Origin: Brassica napus
Lineage: Eukaryota; Streptophyta; Magnoliopsida; Brassicales; Brassicaceae
NCBI RefSeq assembly: GCF_020379485.1
Contig: NC_063452.1
Coordinates: 24,868,770 to 24,932,769, forward strand
Reading direction: 5' to 3'
Length of the DNA: 64,000 nt
Shown here: positions 1-11,828 of the stretch, piece after piece
How positions within the stretch are numbered: the stretch's first letter is position 1
Layout: each line of letters starts with the position of its first letter
The notes under the pieces: model-generated
Seen by the model: only the letters and a program-made list of their open reading frames with translations
Told to the model about the DNA's origin: nothing
The model's database searches: none
Made by a program: the position numbers and the translations under genes

Positions 1-2447
1 TGCTTTTATATCAATGATTATATTACGATATATATTTAATGTAATATTTTTATTTCTTATATACTATATTTACTTAATATTTATCTTTTCTTATATTTTA
101 TATTTATTTTTTCTTATATTACGATAATTGTATAATATAATATTTCTATATTTTATATTGTGTATTTAGTTATTATTTATTTAACTATACATTTTTCAGA
201 TAGATGTTTAATTTAGTTTTGTCCATTTCTTAATTGTATATTTACTTATTCTAATTTTCTTGCTTTCTATCAAATGATAAATTATGATAGATGTTTAATG
301 TAATATTTCTATTTCTTATATAGTATATATTTTTTTTTCTTATATTATATATTTACTTATTATTTCTTTTTCTTTATATGTATACTTTTTTTATTTTTTT
401 ATTAATGTCACGTGTCATCTTTTAGAAGAAGTTTTTATTCGGTGATGTGGACGCTGCCTTAAAAGCTCCCTTTTATTAGTATAGTTCGTATATTTTATAT
501 TTAGTTATTTTAATATTATAATAAATGTTTAATCTAATAATTTTATGTTGTATATTTACTTATTATTTATTGAACTATACATTTTTCAAATATATGCTTA
601 ATTTAGTTTTTTTGTTTTTAATATTGTATATTTACTTACTGTTTATCTTTCTTATTTTGTATATTTATTTATTCTAATTTTTTTGATTTTATATCAATGA
701 TAATATTACGATATATATTTAATGTAATATTTTTATTTATTATATACTATATTTACTTAATATTTAGTTTTTCTTATATTTTATATTTATTTATTATAAT
801 ATTACGATAATTGTATAATATAATATTTTTATTTTTTTATATTGTGTATTTATTTATTATTTATTTTACTATACATTTTTCAGATAGATTTTTAATTTAG
901 TTTTTTTCATTTTTTAATTGTATCAAATGATAAATTATGGTTGATGTTTAATGTAATTATAATAGATGTTTAATGTAATATTTATATTTCTTATATTGTA
1001 TATTTATTTTTTATTTATTTTTTCCTATATTGTATATTTACTTATTATTTTTAATGTAATATTTCTATTTCTTATATTGTATATTTACTTATTTTTTATT
1101 TTTCTTTATATGTATATTTATTTTTTATTTTTTATTAATGACATGTGTCATCTTTTAGAAGAAGTTTTTTTCGGTGATGTGGACGCTCTATGGAGCCTCA
1201 AAAGCTCCATTTTATTAATGTAGATACATTTTTCAGATAGATGTTTAATTTAGTTTTTTTCATTTTTTAATTATATATTTACGTAATCTAATTTTCTTAC
1301 TTTTATATCAGATGATAAATTATGATAGATGTTTAATGTAATATTATATTTCTTATATAGTATATTTACTTTTTATTTATTTTCCTTATATTGTATATTT
1401 ACTTATTATTGTTTAATGTAACATTTTTATTTCTTATATTATATATTTACATATTATTTATTTTTCTTTATATGTATATATATTTTTTATTTTTTGTTAA
1501 TGCCATGTGTTATCTTTATAAGAAATTTTTTTCCGTTGATGTGGACGCCCTATGGAGCCTCAAAAGCTCCATTTTATTAATATAGATCTCCATTTTATTA
1601 GTATAGATACATTTTTCAGATAGATGTTTAATTTAGTTTTTTCATTTTTTAATTATATATTTACGTTTTCTTATTTTCTTGCTTTTATATCAGATTATAA
1701 ATTATAATAGATGTTTAATGTAATATTTATATTTTTTATATTGTATATTTACTTTTTATTTATTTTTCTTATATTGTATATTTACTTATTATTGTTTTAT
1801 GTAACATTTCTATTTCTTATATTATATATTTACTTATTATTTATTTTTCTTTATATGTATTTTTATTTTTATTTTTTGTTAATGCCAAGTGTCATATTTT
1901 AGAATAAGTTTTTTCCGCTGATGCGGACGCCCTATGGAGCTTCAAAAGTAGATACATTTTTCAGATAGATGTTTAATTTAGTTTTTTCATTTTTTAATTA
2001 TACATTTACGTTTTCTAATTTTCTTGCTTTTATATCAGATTATAAATTATGATAGATGTTTAATGTAATATTTCTATTTTTTATATTGTATATTTACTTT
2101 TTATTTTCCTTATATTGTATATTTACTTATTATTGTTTAATGTAATATTTCTATTTCTTATATTATATATTTGCTTATTATTTATTTTTCTTTATATGTA
2201 TTTTTATTTTTATTTTTTGTTAATGCCACGTGTCATTTTTTACAATAAGTTTTTTCTGCTGATGTGGACGTCTTATGGAGCTTTTTATTTATTTTCCTTA
2301 TATTGTATATTTACTTATTATTGTTTAATGTAACATTTCTATTTCTTATATTATATATTTACTTATTATTTATTTTTCTTTATATGTATTTTTATTTTTA
2401 TTTTTTGTTAATGCCAAGTGTCATATTTTAGAATAAGTTTTTTCCGC
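1..2447 (-). mobile_element. AT-rich array of Helitron-like 5' ends, cut by the window edge
   Basis: This stretch is over 80% A+T and repeats one unit. Each unit has AT-rich DNA rich in TATATTTACTTATTATTT, then a CACGTGTCAT-like motif, then GATGTGGACG, then AAAAGCTCC, then TTTATTAGTATAGA. The GATGTGGACG landmark or a variant falls near 443, 1177, 1540, 1920 and 2260, and a sixth unit is cut near 2447. Read on the minus strand, each unit starts TCTATACTAATAAA, which matches the 5' end of the element at 42372-45662 in the opposite orientation. I therefore read this as tandem or partly deleted Helitron 5' ends whose 3' end lies left of the window. No protein is encoded; the short hydrophobic ORFs are compositional noise. 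Confidence 0.65.
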
Positions 2448-2450
2448 TAA

Positions 2451-2656
2451 GAGCACCATTATCTCAGGTGTTTACTGTGTTTCTTAACGTGGAGAGCCCA
2501 CACAAGCACTAAAAACCGATTACAAAAGTTACCAAATAAAAAACGACTTTGCAGTGTTTTTTGTATTGGTTTTTTTTAATATTTTTTTTTATTCAGAGAA
2601 AACAAATTTTTTTTTTTTTTAGAAACCTGTTTTAGGTTTTTGCGATAAAGATGCTC
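2451..2656. mobile_element. Tourist-like MITE, 206 bp
   Basis: The ends are imperfect inverted repeats: GAGCACCATTATC on the left and GATAAAGATGCTC on the right. A TAA lies on both sides (2448-2450 and 2657-2659), which fits the 3-bp target duplication of PIF/Harbinger (Tourist) elements. The interior is A/T-rich and non-coding. It interrupts the last unit of the upstream Helitron-like array, so it is the younger insertion. Confidence 0.55.
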
Positions 2657-2659
2657 TAA

Positions 2660-2765
2660 GAGCATTATTAACCTGGGGTTCTTAGGATGAATTTTTTAAT
2701 TTTTTTACTTAAAAATTAAGAAACAGTTTCTTAACTTCCGCTAATAACTCATGTTAATCATGGTT
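2660..2765. mobile_element. Tourist-like MITE, 106 bp, abutting the previous one
   Basis: The left end GAGCATTATTAACCTGGGG pairs with the right end, whose complement reads ACCATGATTAACATGAG. The centre carries the hairpin AAGAAACAGTTTCTTAA. TAA flanks it at 2657-2659, shared with the preceding MITE, and at 2766-2768. It belongs to the same family as the copy at 5330-5426. Confidence 0.6.
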
Positions 2766-2824
2766 TAAATATATCTCTTAAAAAAAATCCAACTAACGTT
2801 CATTTTCAAAAATTATCTCTTTTA

Positions 2825-4660
2825 ACCTTTTACATATACTGCAAGAAAGTGTTTTTGAGGCTTCACTTATTCCGACAGCGACCCTTTCCACAGCGTCTCT
2901 TTCAGCAGAGTCCTCTGCACAGGCTTCTGAGGTGGCTCTTGGTCTCCAAAAGAAGGAGGCTGTTCCTGACGATTCTTTTTGCGATGTGGACCAGCAACCT
3001 AACATGGTCACTGTCTCTCATCATGTTTCTCCTGAAATGAAATCAACGTCTCCAACACCAGAAGAGTTAGAAGAACATTATCGCTCTGTCACTTCTCAAC
3101 GTCTGAAGGAGACCCGTAACTTGGGTGCTTGGGCAAAGCCACTCCACTTCACATCACCTGCTACACCGAGAGATGACAATGCTCAGCTTGGCCCGAACAA
3201 AGCATCTTGGCCTTCACTATCGGACGGCTCCCGAGCAAAGACGCGGAGGCAGCAGCAGGATGGAAAGACTCCAGTTCCGATGAACAAGCTTCCTCCACCT
3301 TTGTTGAAACCTGACGGTAGTTACCGGTTCCCATGGGCTGAAAAAATGGACCCAGCTAAAGAAATCTTTTCCGAGATGCAAATCCTACATTCCGCATTGA
3401 TGGAACTCCGGAGGTGATCATTCCATCTAAAGTCCTTCTCTTAGGACCAGAGAACCATGATGAATATATTATAGGACAGTTTCACAACTGTATTTTGCCG
3501 CATGGTGGTTTAGTTCATGCTGTTGTGAATAAGATATGGGGTAGAATTTGTACCGTATCTATAGAAAAGCACGGAGAGTCATCCTTTATGTTCCATATTC
3601 CTCATGAAGCTATTAGAAAATGGGTTATTGAGAGAGGTTTTTGGCACATTGATGACTGTATATTATTTGTAGCACCATGGTCTCCTGCTACAACCCTCAA
3701 AAGTCAAGAGATTTCGACTTTGCCAGTTTGGGTGAATCTTAAGAATATCCCAGATAGGTGTTATTCTTGCTTAGGTATCAGCCACATAGCTTCAGGACTC
3801 GGGGAACCGATTCTAACCCACAAACCTCGTCTTGACCCCACCCAAATGGGTGAGGCAAAAATTCTGGTAGAGATGGAATTAGAGAAGTCATTCCCTAAAT
3901 TGATTGCTTGTGATGACAAGCAAGGTAACATCTATTTAGTTGAAGTTGAATACACTTGGATACCTTCAACATGTGTGAGATGTGGAAATTTAGGGCATAA
4001 GGAGAAGAGATGTCGTTTACCTCCTAACACTCCACAAACTAACAACAACATCGACCGAGGTGAAGACACCTCAATTGTGCATGTGGTTAATATAGAATAT
4101 CTCTCGTAAACATCTTCACCTATGGCCACTACTCCACTAAAGGAATCTGCCACCACTGATACCCATCTTGGTGTTCAAAAAGAAATCAGCAATGATCAAG
4201 ATTTACCACCAGTTATTGAAGATCCGGTTGCATTAAGTCCTTTACGTCTACACCAACAAGACACCTCACAATAAAAAGAGGTTCCTCTACAACAACAAGA
4301 TACCTCACAAGAAAAGGAGGTACCCCTACCAGAAACTCAGTCTATTACCACACCATTAGCAGGGGATTCCCTAGCTCCAAGTTCCCAAAAATTTATGGAG
4401 ACTTTTCCATCCAACATTAACATCTCTGAGAAACCTTTCTTGGAAGATGATGCTTTAATTGATTCGCCTCTTGCCATGCAAGATTGTGGTACTTTTGCGA
4501 CTTTAGAATTGGGTTCAGGTTTTGAGATAGGTACTTCTCAAAGAACCCGAGGAGGAAGGTCAATAAAACCCACTCAAAAAACCAAGACATGCAATGGACC
4601 TTGGTAGGAGGACGAAAAAATAGGTGGCGTGGAGGCGGAGGAGGCCGACGAGGCTATTTA
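2825..4660 (+). pseudogene. LINE ORF1 (gag-like, DUF4283 + CCHC zinc knuckle), broken
   Basis: The reading frames encode the nucleic-acid-binding ORF1 protein of a plant L1-type LINE. The first frame (to 3417) holds the Ser/Thr-rich N-terminus ending near GSYRFPWAEKMDP. After a frameshift, 3414-4109 holds a DUF4283-like domain (FMFHIPHEAIRKWVIERGFW) and a zinc knuckle CVRCGNLGHKEKRC near 3970-4010. A further shift leads into a Ser/Gln-rich tail, with an in-frame stop at about 4272. The frame then slips again into the usual end (QWTLVGGRKNRWRGGGGG). Frameshifts near 3400, 4110 and 4590 make it non-functional. No reverse transcriptase follows, so this is either an internally deleted LINE or an ORF1-only relic. 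Confidence 0.8.
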
Positions 4661-5326
4661 CCTACCTACCTACCACCATTTTAGAAGTTTCTAGAGAGTC
4701 ATCTCAAGATTTTCTTATCTATCATTTCTCGTATGTTTGGTTTCAAATGTATGACTTCTCAATTGTAAGATCTTTTCTAACAATTGTAAACTTGGTTACT
4801 TTTAAATTTAATACATAAAATTTAGTCAGAAAAAGTGTTTTTAATCGATGTCTACTCCTGCTGTTTTGCCCTTAAGTTCGATCCCCTAAATCACGTTTTC
4901 ATGTTGTAGGATTTGCTATGGATCGAGTCTTATCTCAAAACACACAATCCGCTATTATTTGAGAGCACACAATCTCAAAAGCAATTTTTCTTATCTGAGT
5001 TCTTAATTATCCATTTCATGACCTAACTTAACATTCACCCAATCCAATCTTTCAAGCAAAAGTATGTGTTAGCTCATGTGAAACAACATTTTTCTTATAA
5101 ACTAACTTCACATATCAAATTCCAACATCCAGAAAGTGGACAATTACAAATAAACTTTCCTCATAACTTTTGAGTGATTAGATCCATGTTTCCATGGTGT
5201 GACAAACAAAACTATATACAACCTCATCCCTCAAAAAAATTGTGCAAATTCAAACAACAAAGAACATCAAGAAAGCTAAACGTAAATAAAAGTCAAACAA
5301 GCTTCACATTCTTCTATCAAGAGACC
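4661..5326. other. Intergenic, no recognised feature
   Basis: I see no gene here. The first 150 bp may be the 3' end of the LINE relic, because it becomes A/T-rich and ends near a run of A residues at 4832. The rest is A-rich plain sequence without repeats I can recognise. Confidence 0.4.
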
Positions 5327-5329
5327 TAA

Positions 5330-5426
5330 GAGCATGATTAACCCGAGGTTCTTAGCGGAAGTTAAGAAACAGTTTCTTAACTTCCGATAAGAACCACACT
5401 CTAAGAACCCCGAGTTAATCATGGTC
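5330..5426. mobile_element. Tourist-like MITE, 97 bp, at the 3' end of the SOLDAT10 pseudogene
   Basis: The ends form a long inverted repeat: GAGCATGATTAACCCGAGG on the left, and GACCATGATTAACTCGGGG as the complement of the right end. TAA flanks both sides (5327-5329 and 5427-5429). The centre is the hairpin AAGTTAAGAAACAGTTTCTTAACTT. It is the same family as the MITE at 2660-2765. Its edge provides the stop codon of the truncated mTERF reading frame, so it landed in the last codons of that gene or just beyond. Confidence 0.7.
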
Positions 5427-5669
5427 TAAGACGAAGCTCTAAAAGCAAGTTATTAAACTGTCCATCATTAAATTTCAACATCTCCGACAAGAGCATAAGA
5501 CTCCCGTGTTCCTTAAGCAACCTATGCCTCGGCTTTATCTTCCTCTCCAAGCTAAAAGAAAAATACTGAGGAAACCTCTTCACCTCCCCCACATCTCCTC
5601 CAGAAAGAACTCAACTTTGGGAGCTAAGTTGTTATCCACATTGTACGTCAACAACGCCGGAGACCTCAC
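5419..5669 (-). pseudogene. SOLDAT10/EMB93-like mTERF gene, 3' part (split by retrotransposon)
   Basis: Read on the minus strand, this is the C-terminal end of a plastid-type mTERF protein. It has [20 protein letters not shown], then a broken frame, then [20 protein letters not shown] and [20 protein letters not shown]. mTERF proteins bind organellar nucleic acid through helical repeats. It continues directly from the fragment at 11829-12318; the copia element at 5670-11828 separates them. A small deletion disturbs the frame around EEMWG-EVKRF. The stop (5419-5421) lies in a MITE. In Arabidopsis the neighbour of AGL30 is At2g03050 (SOLDAT10/EMB93), so position and family agree. The ortholog call is inference from synteny. 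Confidence 0.75.
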
Positions 5670-6397
5670 TGTTGGGAATGTCCTAAAATCATTTGTACTT
5701 ACTCTAGTAGAAGTCGTAGTGTCGAGGTTTGACAATCATATAATATTAGGTGGTTGTAATGTTTTGCTAGAAACCGCTTATAATCTATGAATTGAGAATT
5801 CATTGCTGATATTATATGATCCTATAGGGTCACACACCTAAGCAAATTGGATCAAATAATAGTTGGTTTTAATATAGATTAAAATCAATATTGGGTTTAT
5901 GAATAATCATATATATATATATATATGATATATGTAATCTTATAATGTGCATGTTAATATATTAACGTAATGGGTGGACGTGGGTGCAAACTAATAATTG
6001 TCCCAGCCCATCCCGTGTGACCTAACGTAGGTTCAACGTCTTTATATATATATACATGTTATAAGATTAAGTGACGTGTGGAGTTTTAGGCAGTCGCTAA
6101 TCTCACGTAAACCAAAACCACAAAAGGACGAATAGTTCGTCAAGCTTTTTAGAGATTTGATCTCGACGGCACTAGCATCCCGTATCGATCCAGTTTGTGT
6201 GCGTGTGAATACCGGTAGAGACACGACGTTTGGAGTGCTTGAAATCTCGACTTGGTTTATTCATCTTTCCGCTGCGATTAATCAGGTATATCGAAAACCC
6301 TAAGATCTAGATTTATTTCAGTATTTACATGAGATCTAGGCAAACCGAATTCATAGATTGATTTATAAATAATTATAAACCGGCGTGAATTCCAACA
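5670..6397 (+). repeat. 5' LTR of the copia element
   Basis: This 728-bp repeat begins TGTTGGGAATG and ends GAATTCCAACA. It matches 11113-11828. It contains a longer (AT)n tract near 5910-5935 than its partner and a TATATATATA stretch near 6045 that could serve as the TATA region. Confidence 0.95.
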
Positions 6398-6398
6398 G

Positions 6399-6410
6399 TG
6401 GTATCAGAGC
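6399..6410 (+). other. Primer binding site (tRNA-Met type)
   Basis: TGGTATCAGAGC starts one base after the end of the 5' LTR. This is the standard primer binding site of plant copia elements, complementary to the 3' end of initiator tRNA-Met. Confidence 0.9.
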
Positions 6411-7461
6411 CTGCTTGTATAATATTGAAATAATTTAGATAAACAATCTGTGTATAAAGATATACATGTGCGATTAGTACTGTTAATTAGTTTGTTTGAT
6501 TTGATCAAATATGATTAGTATAATTGAACGAAATTGTTCGTTGTGAACGAACGTGTTTATATGTATAATAGTATATACGGTTTCGTTGATAGTAAATTAT
6601 CAATTAGTGCATTTGTTTATCGAATATTTTATTGACTTTGTCACGTAATGCAAGTATGTGACTTGAAGTTTTATGTGCATATGTAATAGCTGATTACTTG
6701 TGTAAATAAAATATGTATTTAAAATACCCATATTATATCAAAGTGTTGATATATATATATACAAATATATTTATAAGATTGATTCAGTTCAATTGTATTA
6801 ATCTTTTAACTGAATTAGAAATCTAATTTGATTAGAATCTAATTATAAAATTAAGATTATCTAATTAATAGTTAATAATTTTAATTAGATTAAAATTAAT
6901 TAAAATTATTTATAATTCAATTAAAGTACATATAAGATATGTATTAGTTATATTTATATTTATATTAGATATAAATTTTAAATATAAATTTAAATTGAAT
7001 TAAAATTTGTTCCTCAATTAATTTCAAGTATTTTTTTATGTCTACCCAATCTTATCAACCATCAAGGCTCGTTTCGTTGTAAGATGGACTTGCCAAAACA
7101 AGGTGTCTGCAATTACATGAGTGAGGTGGATGGTAACAGTTACCATGTGAAACAAGATTGGTTTACTTGACTAGGCTATCAAAATGGTTTTGGGCTTAGA
7201 GACATGGGTTGGATAAGACATAAGATGTCATCTAACAACCAAGAATTATATTTGATATAATTAGCAAAGGGTTGCTTACCTAAATAGCTAAACATTCGGG
7301 CGATGAGCCAAAGCTCACTCGGATTTTAATGAAATATGGATATTGAATTATTATATTCATTTGAGAAAAATGTTTTGAATATAATAGGAGTCTTCTTAAT
7401 TGTTAAGATTTCTCTAATTCATGAACATCATATTAATATTTGCTATTCTTCTATTCCAGAA

Positions 7462-10285
7462 ATGTCAACTCCCCATTGTTCATTCTCACTGCGATATGGG
7501 TCGAACTTCCTTGAATGGTATCGAAACTTGAGAATTGTTCTCAAACAGGAGAAAAAGGACTATGTTCTAGAAAATGTTCTTCCTGAAAAACCTAAGACCA
7601 ATGTCCAACATACTGAAAGAAATGCTTATGATAAGCATGTCAGTGATAGGGTCGATGTGTGTTGTCTTATGTTGGCAACCATGAACTCATATTTGCAGAG
7701 GCAATATGAGAACGTGGATTCACCAATTGACATGATCACTAGCCTGAAAGGTATGTTTCAGGAGCAAGCTCGAACTGAGAGATACCAAACGGTTAAGTCT
7801 CTCATTGAGTGCAAGCTACCAATAGATGGTCCAGTTAGCCCAGATATCATTAAGATGATGGGTTATATTGATAACTTGGCTAAGCTGGATTGTCCTATCA
7901 GCCAAGAGTTGGCGACTGATCTCATTCTACAGTCATTGCCATCAAGCTATGATCAGTTTGTTATGAACTACAACATGAACAACTTGACAAAGACTTTGAC
8001 TGAGTTGCATGGGATGCTTAAACAGCTGAACCCAACATCAAGAAGGATACCCCAAATGCTCTTATGGTACAAGAGGGTAACAAGTTTAAGAAACAAAGTA
8101 AGAACAAAGGAAAGGGTAAGTCAGGCTGGATTGCGAATCCAAGCAAGCCTGACCCTTCTCCTAAGTTTAAGCCTGGTCCTTCTAATGTTGATAAGTGCCA
8201 TTATTGTAATGGCTCTGGACATTGGAAAAGAAACTGTGAGAAATACTTGAAAGATCTGAAAAAGAAGAAGATTTCTGGAACGTCATCTTCAGGTAATTAT
8301 GTTATAAAAGTAAATGTTACTATTTCTGATTCTTGTTCTTTGGTATTTGATGCCGGTTGTGGTGCCCATATTTGTAGAAATATGCAGGGCCTAAACAACA
8401 GTAGAATCTTGAAGAAAGGACAAGTGGACCTGCGTGGGGGAAATGGAGCAAGAGTTGCTGCATTAGTTGTAGGAACATTTCATTTGTCTTTGTCTTTATG
8501 CATGGTTTTGGAAACTAAGAATTGCTACTATGTACCTGCTATAAGTAAAAATAGTATTCACTGTTTGAATTTGGAAAGATTTCATTTCGATTAAAAACAA
8601 GCGTTGTTTATTTAATCATTGTGATATCTTTTATAGTAGCGGTCCATTAGAGAATGAAATTTATATTCTAGACCAAAGTATGCATGTTTATAACATTAGT
8701 ACCAAAAGATTCAAGTCTAACGACACAAATCAAACTTTCCTTTGGCATTATCGTTTGGGCAGCATAAGTTAGAATCACATTTAAAAGCTTCATAGTGATG
8801 GACTTTTAAGCTCATTTGATTACAAATTACATGAAAAATGTGAATCTTGTTTGTTGGGTAAAATGACTAAAGCTCATTTTACTGGAAACGGTGAAAGAGA
8901 TAAAAACTTATTGGAACTTATACATACTGATGTATGTGGACCAATGAGTATAAATGTTAGAGGAAAGTATCAGTACTTCATGGTTATGTTTATTTAGAAA
9001 CATAAGTCTGAATCTTTTGAAAAGTTCAAAGATTTCCAGAATGATGTACAAAATAAGTTTGACAAGAAAATTAAAGCTCTTCGATCCGATCGAGGTGGAA
9101 AATATTTGAGTCAATCGTTTGATGATCATCTGAGAAAATGTGGAATTGTTTCACAGCTCATTCCTCCGGTAACACCATAGTTGAATGGTGTATTTGAAAG
9201 GAGAAACCGAACTTTATTAGATATGGTTCGGTCAATGATGAGTCATGCAGATTTTCCATTACCCCTTTGGGGACACGCTCTAGAAACGTCTGCGTTTACG
9301 CTAAGTAGATGTCCATCAAAATCAGTCGAGAAGACACCATATGAGATGTGGGCTGGAAAGGTTCCAAAATTTGTCTTTTTCTAAAAATTTAGGGTTCTGA
9401 TGCTTATGTCAAACATATGTTTACTGATAAGCTTGAACCCAAATCTGACGAACACTACTTTATTGGTTATCTTAAAGAAACCAAGGATTATTACTATTAC
9501 AACCCCACCGAGAACAAAGTGTTTGTTGCTCATAGTGGTGTTTTCTAGAGAGAGAATTTCTTTCCAAGAAGAACAGTGGGAGTAAAGTACAGTTCGAAGG
9601 AGTTCGAGAAACGCATGAGGTTCTTTTTCAATAAAAGACATGGGAGTAGTTGCACATATTCTTGGAATAAGAATCTATAGAGATAGATTAAATAAGACTA
9701 TTGGATTATGTTAAGATGTTTATATCGATAAAGTCTTACATAGATTCAAGATGCATGATTCCATGAAAGGCTTCTTACCAATGTCTCATGGCATAACTCT
9801 CAGCAAGATTCAATGTCCTTCGACACAGGATGAGCGAGAGCGCATGAGTAAAATCCCATATGCTTCTTCAATAGGATCTATCATGTATGCTATGATTTGT
9901 ACTCGTCCAGATGTTGCATATGTTTTGAGAATGACGAGTCGATACCAATCTGATCCATGTGAAAGTCACTGGACAACAGTCAAGAATATCCTCAAGTATT
10001 TGAGAAATACTAAGGATAAATTCTTGGTCTATGGAGGAATTGATGAGCTTGTTGTAAGTGGTTACACTAATGCTAATTTTCAGACTGGCAAAGATGATTT
10101 TCGATCACAAGTTGGTTTAATCTTTTGTCTCAATAGATAATGGTGGATTGGAAGAGTTCCAAGCAAAGCACCATAGCATAGTCTCAATGGATGCAAATGT
10201 TGTTGATCCATTGACCAAGCCTCTTCCATGGCCTAAGTATGAGAGTCATACTGCAGCCATGGGTATTAAGTATCTTAAGATGTGA
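7462..10285 (+). pseudogene. Copia gag-pol relic
   Basis: The gag starts at ATG 7462 (the ORF also reads from 7336, but MSTPHCSF is the usual gag start). A frameshift near 8030 moves to the frame with the zinc knuckle CHYCNGSGHWKRNC (about 8200). The protease site reads VFDAGCGAHIC at about 8345, where D-A-G replaces the catalytic D-T/S-G. The integrase keeps the zinc-domain tail and the DDE positions (HTDVCGPM, ALRSDRGGKY, FERRNRTLLDM) but has stops at about 8995 and 9178. After 9600 the frame jumps straight to the RNase H end, so nearly all of the reverse transcriptase is deleted. The end LTKPLP is present at about 10210. It cannot move without help. Confidence 0.92.
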
Positions 10286-11112
10286 TCTTAATTTTAGTGG
10301 GAGGCTTTATGTTTATGATATGATGTTCATATTGACATACATTTGATTATGTATTCAAATAAATGAAATTGTTTCAGATTTATTTGATTATTGGATAATT
10401 AAATAAATGTCCTAAAATAATTTATATCATTCTTATAGGTCATCAAGTATGTGACTTGATCATGAAACCCTATAAGTGAAAGATGCTATAAATTATTGAC
10501 GTCCCTAGTCAAGGTTGTTAACGTGGGACATTAATGACCATGAATGGCTAGTATGTGAGGTGATTGATGACTAAGTTTTATGGAGTCATTCAATATGTGG
10601 TATTGAAGTCAATGACATGGATATGTGTTAGAGAACACATGATCGGACTGACCCGCTATGAGAACTCTACAAGATTGTTATATGAGTGTCATAAGAGTTT
10701 CTCATTACGACTATAGAGTATAGTCCTTAGACTTGAGTTCGTGATGATTCTTTATTTATGGATTAGTTCACTTTGACCTTGTCAAACGTCAGCCGTAACT
10801 GGTGATTATAAAGGCATTGATTAGGTGTTCTATGAAGTTTGTAAAGAACATGGATGTAACAAGATGGGATTTGTCCCTCCCATATAACGGGAGATAAATA
10901 TCTCTAGGCCTATCGAAGATTTGTTACTGAGAAATGCATGGCCATGCTCAAACGAGGTGAATGTCAGTCGTTTGTTTTTATCAGTATAAATCAGAGTTCG
11001 ATAAACGTGATCTAGCTTAATAAGGATGACACTAGCTCTTGCCTTATGTTGAGATCGAGATATAGAGACAAAGGGATTATGAGAATATATGATTCTAGTA
11101 CAAGTGGGAGAT

Positions 11113-11828
11113 TGTTGGGAATGTCCTAAAATCATTTGTACTTACTCTAGTAGAAGTCGTAGTGTCGAGGTTTGACAATCATATAGTATTAGGTGGTTAT
11201 AATGTTTTGCTAGAAACCGCTTATAATCAATGAATTGAGAATTCATTGCTGATATTATATGATCCTATAGGGTCACACACCTAAGCAAACTGGATCAAAT
11301 AATAGTTGGTTTTAATATAGATTAAAATCAATATTGGGTTTATGAATAATCATATATATATATGATTTATGTAATCTTATAATGTGCATGTTAATATATT
11401 AACGTAATGGGTGGACGTGGGTGCAAACTAATAATTGGTCCAGCCCATCCCGTGTGACCTAACTTAGGTTCAACGTCTTTATATACATGTTATAAGATTA
11501 AGTGACGTGTGGAGTTTTAGGCAGTCGCTAATCTTACGTAAACCTAAACCACAAAAGGACGAATAGTTCGTCAAGCTTGTTAGAGATTTGATCTCGACGG
11601 CACTAGCATCCCATATCGATCCAGTTTGTGTGCGTGTGGATACCGGTAGAGGCACGACGTTTGGAGTGCTTGAAATTTCGACTTGGTTTATTTATCTTTC
11701 CGATGCGATTAATCAGGTATATCGAAAACCGTAAGATCTAGATTTATTTCATTATTTACATGAGATCTAGGCAAACCGAATTCATAGATTGATTTATAAA
11801 TAGTTATACACCTGCGTGAATTCCAACA
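11113..11828 (+). repeat. 3' LTR of the copia element
   Basis: This 716-bp copy of 5670-6397 directly follows a purine tract. The shorter length comes mainly from shorter AT microsatellites. The broken mTERF gene resumes immediately after CCAACA. Confidence 0.95.

Larger units (their letters stand above)
5670..11828 (+). mobile_element. Ty1/copia LTR retrotransposon, non-autonomous, inside SOLDAT10
   Basis: The element is bounded by near-identical LTRs (5670-6397 and 11113-11828), both starting TGTTGGG and ending CCAACA. A tRNA-Met type primer binding site follows the left LTR. A purine tract (CAAGTGGGAGA, 11101-11111) precedes the right LTR. The order protease-integrase-RNase H is copia-like. 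The coding part is broken by stops and frameshifts, and the core reverse transcriptase is missing. About 800 bp of non-coding DNA separates the RNase H end from the right LTR. The flanking 5-mers CTCAC and GCCAC match at three of five positions, so the target duplication is degraded or partly lost. By eye the LTRs differ at about twenty substitutions plus AT-repeat length changes. Confidence 0.95.

Noticed and set aside
966..2333. Several hydrophobic 60-85-codon frames on the + strand
   Set aside because: They come from AT-rich repeat units (Leu/Phe/Tyr/Ile only) and are not genes.
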